33,342 nucleotides of DNA from the NCBI GenBank assembly GCA_012511395.1, contig JAAZGD010000112.1, positions 1 to 33,342 on the forward strand. The letters run 5' to 3'. Of this stretch, positions 11,372 to 17,651 are shown piece by piece. Numbering within the stretch: position 1 is the stretch's first letter; every line of letters begins with the position of its first letter. This DNA comes from Clostridiales bacterium. Lineage in GTDB: Bacteria > Bacillota > Clostridia > Peptostreptococcales > Anaerovoracaceae. The notes under the pieces were generated by a model. That model was not told the DNA's origin, made no database searches, and saw only the letters and a program-made list of their open reading frames with translations. Made by a program: the position numbers and the translations under genes.

Positions 11372-11377
11372 ATTATA
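11372..11377 (-). promoter_or_regulatory. -10 box of the trmL promoter
   Basis: A perfect TATAAT on the minus strand lies about 37 bases before the trmL ATG. No good -35 is seen at 16-18 bases, so the call rests on the -10 alone. Confidence 0.5.
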
Positions 11378-11420
11378 TAATTGGAATAAATTAATAAAAG
11401 ACTTTTATTGAAGGCTCATA

Positions 11421-11426
11421 TATAAT
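11421..11426 (+). promoter_or_regulatory. -10 box of the hom promoter
   Basis: A perfect TATAAT lies 36 bases before the hom ATG in the divergent trmL-hom gap, with GAGAGG before the start codon. The -35 is not recognisable. Confidence 0.5.
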
Positions 11427-11462
11427 GAGGGATAGTATGAAAGAAAAAGAGAGGTAAAATTT

Positions 11463-12428
11463 ATGGCAGATTATAATATTGGACTTTTAGGTCTTGGCAC
11501 CATAGGATTTGGAACATATCAGGTCCTTGAAATGAACAGGAGGGAAATTGAAGAAGCTGTAGGCAAAACTGTGGAGATTTCCAAAATACTGGAAAAGGAT
11601 CAGGACAAAAAAAGGGAAATAGAAGTACCAAAGGAGAAGTTCACCCTTAACCCTGATGAGATTTTTGATGATCCTTCTATCACTGTTGTTATTGAGCTGC
11701 TTGGAGGTATTGAACCTGCCACCGCCTTCATGATAAAAGCCATGGAAAAAGGTAAATCTGTTGTTACAGCCAACAAGGCCGCTGTAGCCGCTAATTTCAA
11801 CTTGCTTTCGGAAACAGCAAGAAAAAATAATGTGAAGTTTTGCTATGAGGCCGGCGTTGCAGGCGGCATTCCAATCCTTAAGGTTATTAAAACAGTGCTG
11901 AGAGCCAACAGGTTTACAGAAATTTTAGGTATAGTTAACGGCACCACAAACTATATACTTACAAAAATGTCAGAAGAAAATATGAGTTATGAAGAAGCTT
12001 TGAAAAAGGCACAGGAATTAGGCTTTGCAGAGAAGGACCCTACAGCAGATGTAATGGGGCTTGACTCTGCAAACAAGCTTACAATTCTTACCAAGCTTTG
12101 CTTTAAAGAGTATGTTCACCCTGATAATATTCCAACCACAGGAATTTCTCACATAACAAAAGCCCATATTGAAGAGGCAAGAAACAACAACATGGGCATT
12201 AAACTTTTGGCAAAGGCATCCCTTAACAGTGATGGTAAGGTGTCCTTGGAGGTAGCTCCCATTGCTTTACCTTTGTCCCATCCCTTAATGAGCGTTAAAA
12301 ACGAATTTAATGCAATTTACCTTACGGGAAATGCAGTGGGCGAGTTAATGTTTTACGGGAAAGGAGCCGGTGCTCTGCCAACAGGCTCTGCAGTTATGGG
12401 AGATGTAATAGATATCCTTTCATCTTAA
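11463..12428 (+). CDS. hom: Homoserine dehydrogenase, short form without ACT domain
   Basis: Homoserine dehydrogenase reduces aspartate semialdehyde to homoserine on the way to threonine and methionine. The NAD(P)-binding start is GLLGLGTIGFGTYQVL. The catalytic domain includes VVTANKAAVA, YEAGVAGGIPIL, GIVNGTTNYILTKM and the signature FAEKDPTADVMGLDSANKL. It has 321 residues against roughly 430 in the common bacterial form. It stops just after GSAVMGDVIDIL, where the C-terminal ACT domain would begin. Feedback control by threonine through that domain is therefore unlikely. The gene stands alone, divergent from trmL, and its stop overlaps the buk stop by four bases. No ACT remnant could be preserved because that DNA is buk coding sequence. 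The enzyme itself looks intact. Confidence 0.93.
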   Translation: MADYNIGLLGLGTIGFGTYQVLEMNRREIEEAVGKTVEISKILEKDQDKKREIEVPKEKFTLNPDEIFDDPSITVVIELLGGIEPATAFMIKAMEKGKSVVTANKAAVAANFNLLSETARKNNVKFCYEAGVAGGIPILKVIKTVLRANRFTEILGIVNGTTNYILTKMSEENMSYEEALKKAQELGFAEKDPTADVMGLDSANKLTILTKLCFKEYVHPDNIPTTGISHITKAHIEEARNNNMGIKLLAKASLNSDGKVSLEVAPIALPLSHPLMSVKNEFNAIYLTGNAVGELMFYGKGAGALPTGSAVMGDVIDILSS

Positions 12429-13495
12429 CTGTAAGTCTTAATCTCCATCTCACTTCTCATGGCATCAAGGGCGCCCTTTGCAAGGGCGTCCATTTCATTT
12501 TCTCCCGGTATCACTTTTATAGGAGCTATGAAGGATACTCTTTCCGAAATGGCCGCCACCAGATCTTCAGAATTAGCCATACCCCCTGTTATTATTATGG
12601 CATCGACTTTTCCTTTAAGTACTGTGGCCATGGCGCCTATTTCTTTCCCAATCTGATATACCATAGCCTTCAGCACCAAGGCGGCATAGGGGTCCCCGTC
12701 CTTTACCATTTTTTCAGCCACTCTTAAATCACTGGTCCCCAGATGATCATATAGTCCGCCTTCTCTGTTTATCTTTTTAATAAGCTCCGAGGCACTTTTG
12801 TACTTGCCGGAATAACAAAGTTGTATAAGACTTTTGGCGGGCAAGGCTCCTGCTCTGTCGGGACACATAGGGCCTGCTTCAAGGGGATTGTTGCAATCGA
12901 TCATCCTCCCTCCAAGATGAGGAGTAACGGAAATACCGGAACCCAGGTGGACAACTATCAATCTTAAATCCTCATATCTTTGACCTTTTTCCTTACCATA
13001 AGCCCTTGCGGTAGCCCTGCTGTTAAGAGCATGTATCAAGCTTTTCCTCGGCAGCTCCTTAAGGCCTGAAAGCCTGGCTTCAGGCTCCATTTCATCTATG
13101 GATACAGGGTCCATAACAAAAGAAGGGATTCCTTCCTTCTTTGCTATTGCATCTGCAAGATATGGTCCTAGGTTAGCAGCATGTTCACCGTATTTTCCGC
13201 TCCCCACATCCTCCAGCATCTTCTCTGTAATAGAATATAATCCGCCTTCAATAGGTTTTCCAATACCCCCTCTGCCTATGACCACATCCATTTCATCAGT
13301 TGAAAAACCATTTTCACTAAGAGCTTTCAGAATAAGATTAAGCCTGTAATCCCTTTGGTCAAGAACAGCATTGAAATCGCTTAAATCCTCACCGGAATGC
13401 TCTATAGTCATTTCTATCAGCTTTTCCTCATCTAAAAATACAGCCACCTTAGTTGAGGTGTTTCCGGGATTTATCACAAGAATTTTTATTCCCAT
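12425..13495 (-). CDS. buk: Butyrate kinase / short-chain or aryl-acid kinase
   Basis: This acetokinase-family enzyme (ASKHA fold) converts an acyl phosphate and ADP into a carboxylic acid and ATP. The 356 residues are typical of Buk. The N-terminus is ILVINPGNTSTKVAVF, followed by VIGRGGIGKPI, GPMCPDRAGALP, the phosphate-loop region LRLIVVHLGSGISVTPH and the C-terminal adenosine-site IIITGGMANSE. It is the last gene of nth-ptb-iorA-iorB-buk, four bases after iorB. Given Ior upstream, the physiological substrate may be phenylacetyl-, indoleacetyl- or branched-chain acyl phosphate rather than butyryl phosphate. That is inferred from context. Its 3' end overlaps hom by four bases, with no terminator hairpin seen. 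Confidence 0.95.
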   Translation of the reverse strand: MGIKILVINPGNTSTKVAVFLDEEKLIEMTIEHSGEDLSDFNAVLDQRDYRLNLILKALSENGFSTDEMDVVIGRGGIGKPIEGGLYSITEKMLEDVGSGKYGEHAANLGPYLADAIAKKEGIPSFVMDPVSIDEMEPEARLSGLKELPRKSLIHALNSRATARAYGKEKGQRYEDLRLIVVHLGSGISVTPHLGGRMIDCNNPLEAGPMCPDRAGALPAKSLIQLCYSGKYKSASELIKKINREGGLYDHLGTSDLRVAEKMVKDGDPYAALVLKAMVYQIGKEIGAMATVLKGKVDAIIITGGMANSEDLVAAISERVSFIAPIKVIPGENEMDALAKGALDAMRSEMEIKTYS

Positions 13496-13499
13496 GGTT

Positions 13500-14072
13500 T
13501 TACCTCACTGCATCCATACCTGATTTAACGGCTTTTATATTGATGTCTACAAAATCCTTTTTAACACTTTCCCTAATGATTTTTTCCCAGTCAATATTCC
13601 CTAAGTCCAGAAGATAAATTGCCGTACCCAAGAGCACCATATTCATCACCTTTCCATTTCCCAAAGCCTCGGCAATTTCATGGGCATTAACTACTTTCGT
13701 TTCCACATGGCTTTCAATTTCCCCTATGGCATCTTCCGGGTACTCTCTGTCTCCCATCAGAATAGGCATGGAGGGTATCTTGTAATCATTAACCACACAA
13801 ATGCCATCCTTTTTTAAATAGACCAGATTTCGCAAAGCCTCCATTTTTTCAAAAGCGACTATGAGGTCCGCTCCGCCTTTTTCTATGACGGGAGAATAAA
13901 CCTTTTCCCCAAATCTTACTTGAGATGTTACATCCCCTCCCCTTTGGCTCATGCCTAAAATTTCACTCATCTTTACATCGTAGCCTGCTTCTAGAAGACC
14001 TTGTGTCAACAGCTTCCCTGCCAGAATCGTGCCTTGGCCTCCCACTCCTGCAAGAAGTATGCTCTTAACCAT
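13500..14072 (-). CDS. iorB: Indolepyruvate:ferredoxin oxidoreductase, beta subunit
   Basis: IorB is the small (gamma-type) subunit of the oxygen-sensitive enzyme that oxidatively decarboxylates aryl pyruvates to aryl-acetyl-CoA and reduces ferredoxin. The 190 residues begin with SILLAGVGGQGTILAGKLL, the hallmark of the POR-gamma domain, followed by EILGMSQRGGDVTSQVRFG and the ADLIVAFEKMEALR segment. Its ATG directly follows the iorA TAA, so the two chains are probably made by coupled translation. The partner iorA carries an in-frame UGA. An intact iorB with no decay fits the complex being functional. Confidence 0.95.
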   Translation of the reverse strand: MVKSILLAGVGGQGTILAGKLLTQGLLEAGYDVKMSEILGMSQRGGDVTSQVRFGEKVYSPVIEKGGADLIVAFEKMEALRNLVYLKKDGICVVNDYKIPSMPILMGDREYPEDAIGEIESHVETKVVNAHEIAEALGNGKVMNMVLLGTAIYLLDLGNIDWEKIIRESVKKDFVDINIKAVKSGMDAVR

Positions 14073-15851
14073 TTAATCCACCTTCTTTCTAATGGCCCCT
14101 GTGGGACACAGCTGAGTACAGACATCACAGCCCACACATTGCAAAAGATCTATAGCGGTTTTCTTTTTCTCTTTATTGAATACAAGTGCGGGGCAACCGC
14201 TTCTCACGCATTTTCTGCAGCCTATACAGACCTCTTCCTCAATATAATTCTTATTGGAGAAAACGCCTTTAAATTCCTCCATGTCCATGGCAGACAGCTT
14301 TTTCAAAGCACATGGCCATCTTGTTATGATTACAGAAGGTTCATCCAAAGCAAGGCTTTCATTTAAAGCATCCTCCACTTCATCCAGATCATTGGGATTA
14401 ATAGTTCTGATATTTTTAAATCCCAAAGCCCTTACTATGTCTTCAATATCAGTAACAGGAGCAGGACCACCACAGGCATTTTTACCGCTGCCCGGGTTTT
14501 CCTGATGACCTGTCATAGCGGTAACTCTGTTGTCTAAAATTACATTTATTGTATTTGATCCGTTATAGATTACCGTCATAAGAGAGTTTATTCCTGTATG
14601 AAAAAAGGTGGAATCTCCTATTACAGAAACAACACGCTTACCGTTTTCCAGCTTGTCAAAGACCTTCTGGGCGCCATGACCCATGCTGATGCTTGCACCC
14701 ATACATACTGTTGTGTCTATGGCATTGTAGGGCTTTGCAAAGCCTAAGGTGTAACAGCCGATATCTCATGAAATCATAATGTTTTTCTTCTTTCCAAGCC
14801 TGTAGAAAAATCCTCTATGGGGGCAGCCTGCACATAAAGTGGGCGGTCTTGGCACTACCATGTCTTTGTTATAATCCACCGTATCAAGCTCTTTCCCATA
14901 GACGCTTTTTCTGATAACATCGGCTGTCATTTCCCCCATCTTTGGGAAGAGATTTTTGCCTTCACAGTCAAAACCCAGAATCCTGACCCTTTCTTCTATA
15001 TAGGGGTCGTTTTCTTCTATTACATATATTCTGTCCATACCTTTCGCAAAAGTTTCAATCATCCTGTCAGGCATAGGATTTGTAAAGCCCAGCTTCAAAT
15101 AGGAAACTGTGTCCCCAAAAACCTCCTTTGCATACTGGTAACACATTCCGGAAGTTATGACTCCGATTTTTTTATTATTTATCTCTGTTCTGTTAAACCT
15201 GGTATTCTCTGAATACTCCTTCATCCTTTCAAGCCGGCTTTCAAGATCCACTCTTCTGATTCTGGCATTCCCCGGAACCATTACGTACTTGCCGGGATTC
15301 TTCACAAATTCCTTTATTTCCTTTTCCTGTCTTTCTCCCGTCTCCACCACCGATTTGCCGTGGCACAATCTTGTAGTCATTCTGAAAAGAACAGGCAGAT
15401 CGTACTCTTCACTTATATCGTAGGCTTCCTTGATCATGTCCAAACATTCCTGGCTGTCTGAAGCTTCAAACATGGGAACCTTTGCCGCCTTTGCATAGTT
15501 TCTGTTATCCTGTTCATTTTGTGCACTGTGCTGGCCGGGCTCATCGGCGGAGATTATTACAGCTCCTGCGTTCACTCCCGTATATGAAAAAGTGAAGAAT
15601 GGATCTGCCGCCACATTAAGTCCCACGTGCTTCATGGCTGCCATGGCTCTTCCTCCCCCAAAGGATGCGCCCATAACCGCCTCCAGTGCCACCTTCTCAT
15701 TGGGCGACCACTCTGAAGTTATACCTTCATAAAGAGTAAGGTTCTCAAGAATCTCTGTGCTGGGAGTCCCAGGATATGCAGAAGCATAAATCACTCCTGC
15801 CTCATAGGCTCCTCTTGCCACAGCTTCGTTTCCTGTCAGCAATACCTTCAT
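14073..15851 (-). CDS. iorA: Indolepyruvate:ferredoxin oxidoreductase alpha subunit with in-frame UGA (candidate selenoprotein)
   Basis: IorA is the thiamine-diphosphate and iron-sulfur subunit that turns 2-oxoacids from amino acid transamination into acyl-CoA plus reduced ferredoxin. The ORF track gives 361 and 209 residues, but both are in one frame and join as 592 codons, close to the normal length, with codon 362 being UGA. Before it: LTGNEAVARGAYEAG, YPGTPSTEIL, SADEPGQHSAQNEQDNR and CAGCPHRGFFYRLG. After it: DIGCYTLG, then the TPP/Mg motif GDSTFFHTG and two cluster motifs, CIGCRKCVRSGCP and CVGCDVCTQLCP. The 21 codons between the UGA and the second ORF's ATG encode conserved IorA residues, and that ATG lacks a ribosome binding site, so the second half is not an independent gene. 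A SECIS-like hairpin follows the UGA. The alternative is a nonsense mutation or sequencing error, since many IorA proteins have Gly or another small residue here as I recall. Confidence 0.9.
14721..14768 (-). promoter_or_regulatory. Candidate bacterial SECIS element after the iorA UGA
   Basis: Reading the mRNA from the UGA (14768-14766), GGCUU-UGCA-AAGCC forms a perfect 5-bp stem 22-35 bases downstream with a UGCA loop. A lower stem, GGCUGU with ACA-AU-GCC, can enclose it. The loop begins 27 bases after the UGA and has G as its second base, which fits the general bacterial SECIS pattern of a short G-containing loop about 16-37 bases from the UGA. Short palindromes also arise by chance inside genes, so this needs comparison with relatives. 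Confidence 0.5.
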
Positions 15852-15853
15852 TC

Positions 15854-16765
15854 TTAATCCTCCTTTAATTTACATGCTGCACAAAGCAAAAGGGATATAT
15901 ACTTTTCCTCAAAGCTTGACCCTCTTGAGCTCAGCACTATAGGGACTTTTGCTCCAAGCACAAGGCCTGCAAATTTGCCCCCACCCAAAATGGACAGGCC
16001 TTTAACAAGAAGATTTCCGGCTGTAATATTGGGCACCACCATAATATCGCAGTCGCCGGAAACAGGACTTTCAAAGCCTTTTATGAGAGCAGACTCCCTG
16101 CTCACCGCAAGGTCAAAGGAAATGGGGCCTTCCACAATGCAGTTCCCAAAAGCTCCTTTGAGGCTTTCCTTTTTTATGGTATCACCGTCCAATGTTTCAG
16201 GCATCTTCGGGTTTACCACCTCCACAGCCGCCATGATTCCCGCCTTCGGCTTTTCCACTCCTAAGCTGTTAAAGAAATCCAGTGCGTTTATCAATATGCC
16301 CTTTTTCTGTTCAAGGTCAGGATAAGGTATCATGCCTCCGTCAGTTATTCCAAGAAGTTTATGGTACCTTGGAGATTCTATGATGGCAAGATGGGACATA
16401 AGGCTGCCCTTACCTATACCTGTTTCTTTGTTTACTGCTTGATGTAAAAGGGTGGCTGTTTCCATCTTCCCTTTCATAAGGAAATCTCCCCTTTTTTCCC
16501 TGATTGCCTTAACAGACAGCACCGCTGCCTCTTCCGGGGAGTTGGCTGTAACTGTTTTATCCCTCAGGAGTGAAAAGCCAAGGTCCTCTGCAATTCTTTT
16601 TGTTTCCTCCATATCGCCCACCAGAAGATAGTCAATTTTCCCTTCCCTTTCTGCTGTGAGAACTGCTTCAAGCGCATGAGGGTCATGGGATCCTGCCAGC
16701 ACCACCTTTTTCCTTGGACATTTGTCCAGGCTTTCAAAAAGTTGGGAAAAGCCGTTGTATGCCAT
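15854..16765 (-). CDS. ptb: Phosphate butyryltransferase (acyl-CoA:phosphate acyltransferase)
   Basis: Ptb swaps CoA for phosphate on an acyl-CoA, giving the acyl phosphate that Buk uses to make ATP. The 303 residues belong to the phosphate acetyl/butyryltransferase family. Features are VLAGSHDPHALEAV near the N-terminus, KGKMETATLLHQAVN near residue 100, HLAIIESPRYHKLLGITDGGM, GPISFDLAVS, and the C-terminal segment DIMVVPNITAGNLLVKGL. The length is typical for Ptb and shorter than Pta. It sits one base after nth and two bases before iorA, so transcription and translation are coupled. Placement next to Ior suggests acyl-CoA from amino acid oxidation as substrate. Confidence 0.94.
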   Translation of the reverse strand: MAYNGFSQLFESLDKCPRKKVVLAGSHDPHALEAVLTAEREGKIDYLLVGDMEETKRIAEDLGFSLLRDKTVTANSPEEAAVLSVKAIREKRGDFLMKGKMETATLLHQAVNKETGIGKGSLMSHLAIIESPRYHKLLGITDGGMIPYPDLEQKKGILINALDFFNSLGVEKPKAGIMAAVEVVNPKMPETLDGDTIKKESLKGAFGNCIVEGPISFDLAVSRESALIKGFESPVSGDCDIMVVPNITAGNLLVKGLSILGGGKFAGLVLGAKVPIVLSSRGSSFEEKYISLLLCAACKLKED

Positions 16766-16766
16766 G

Positions 16767-17405
16767 CTACTTGCCTCCTTCCGTTTTAAAATATTGGCAA
16801 TAACCGTTTATTATGCATTCTTCACATCTTGGCCTTCTTGCATCACAAATATTTCTGCCGTGAAATATAAGAAGGTGATGGGCCTTTACCCATCTTTCTT
16901 TTGGAATATTCTTCATGAGGCTCTCTTCAGTTTTAAGAACATCCTTTCCCCTGCCCAGACCTATTCTGTTAGCCACTCTAAAAACATGAGTGTCTACTGC
17001 TATTCTCTGTTCATTAAAGCCTACAGATAAAACTACATTGGCCGTCTTTCTTCCCACCCCCGGAAGTGCCGTCAAACTTTCATAATCACAAGGCACCCGG
17101 CCTCCGTATTTTTCAGTCAATATTTTACTGAGCTCAATAATATGTTTTGCCTTGGTTTTATACATGCCCACAGTATGCAAAAGATTCTCCACCTCCAAAG
17201 AATCTGCCTGTGACAGTTTCAGGGGTGTGGGGAATCTTTTAAAAAGCTCCGGCGTTACCTTGTTCACACTTTTATCCGTAGTCTGAGCAGATAAAACTGT
17301 GGCTGTTAAAAGTTGAAAAGTATTCTTATGGGTTAAAGCACATTCTGCATCAGGATATGCGCTGACCAGCAGGTCTAAAATTTTTATTACTGTTTCTTCT
17401 TTCAA
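16767..17405 (-). CDS. nth: Endonuclease III (DNA glycosylase/AP lyase)
   Basis: Nth removes oxidised pyrimidines from DNA and cleaves the abasic strand. The 212 residues contain the helix-hairpin-helix LTALPGVGRKTANVVL with the catalytic Lys, VDTHVFRVANRIGL with the catalytic Asp, and a C-terminal 4Fe-4S cluster site with spacing C-x6-C-x2-C-x5-C (CDARRPRCEECIINGYC). The start codon is TTG with GGAGAA upstream; no better ATG exists near the conserved N-terminus. It is the first gene of the nth-ptb-iorA-iorB-buk unit, one base from ptb. This is an odd partner for fermentation genes and probably reflects genome packing. Confidence 0.96.
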   Translation of the reverse strand: MKEETVIKILDLLVSAYPDAECALTHKNTFQLLTATVLSAQTTDKSVNKVTPELFKRFPTPLKLSQADSLEVENLLHTVGMYKTKAKHIIELSKILTEKYGGRVPCDYESLTALPGVGRKTANVVLSVGFNEQRIAVDTHVFRVANRIGLGRGKDVLKTEESLMKNIPKERWVKAHHLLIFHGRNICDARRPRCEECIINGYCQYFKTEGGK

Positions 17406-17440
17406 ATTCTTCTCCTTTTACTCTGAAAAAATAATGGCAC

Positions 17441-17450
17441 AATACAGTAA
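17441..17450 (+). repeat. Left copy of inverted repeat AATACAGTAA in the nth/permease gap
   Basis: AATACAGTAA is the exact inverse of TTACTGTATT at 17531-17540; their centres are 90 bases apart. Each copy has a TAC-W-GTA core that is itself dyad-symmetric. This copy lies in the nth leader, downstream of its -10. A possible operator pair; no regulator is assigned. Confidence 0.35.
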
Positions 17451-17481
17451 TTTTACTTCTTTCTTACAATAGTTTATATCT

Positions 17482-17510
17482 ATTATCAATAGTTGGTTTA
17501 CGATTGGCAA
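17482..17510 (-). promoter_or_regulatory. Sigma-70 promoter of the nth-ptb-iorAB-buk operon
   Basis: On the minus strand TTGCCA (17510-17505) and GATAAT (17487-17482) are separated by 17 bases, each one mismatch from consensus. The predicted start site lies about 70 bases before the nth TTG. Confidence 0.7.
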
Positions 17511-17530
17511 AAACCTCGAAAGCCGCTTTC

Positions 17531-17540
17531 TTACTGTATT
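17531..17540 (+). repeat. Right copy of inverted repeat TTACTGTATT in the nth/permease gap
   Basis: Exact inverse of the site at 17441-17450. It lies just upstream of the nth -35 and upstream of the permease promoter, a position from which a regulator could affect both divergent units. Confidence 0.35.
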
Positions 17541-17579
17541 ATATTATATTTGCTCCTTTTACGGTACTCTAAAAAACTG

Positions 17580-17606
17580 TTGTTAAGTTTTGAAATATGG
17601 TATAAT
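17580..17606 (+). promoter_or_regulatory. Promoter of the NCS1 permease gene (extended -10)
   Basis: TGGTATAAT gives a perfect extended -10 at 17598-17606. A weak -35 (TTGTTA) sits at a short 15-base spacing. The permease ATG follows 45 bases later with GGAGGTG at normal distance. Confidence 0.7.
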
Positions 17607-17651
17607 GACAGTGTAATATTTTTATTATACTTTTTTAATGGAGGTGTTTAA

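Noticed and set aside
14073-14702. A separate short gene starting at the ATG at 14702
   Set aside because: No ribosome binding site, and the 63 bases upstream in the same frame encode conserved IorA residues. It is the second half of iorA.
14766-14768. Genome-wide UGA reassignment to Gly or Trp
   Set aside because: UGA is used as a normal stop by trkH, ftsY and smc in this window, and no other gene has an in-frame UGA.
17430-17460. Possible sigma-54 promoter (TGGCAC) upstream of nth or the permease
   Set aside because: TGGCAC is present, but the required TTGC-type -12 element at five bases spacing is not.
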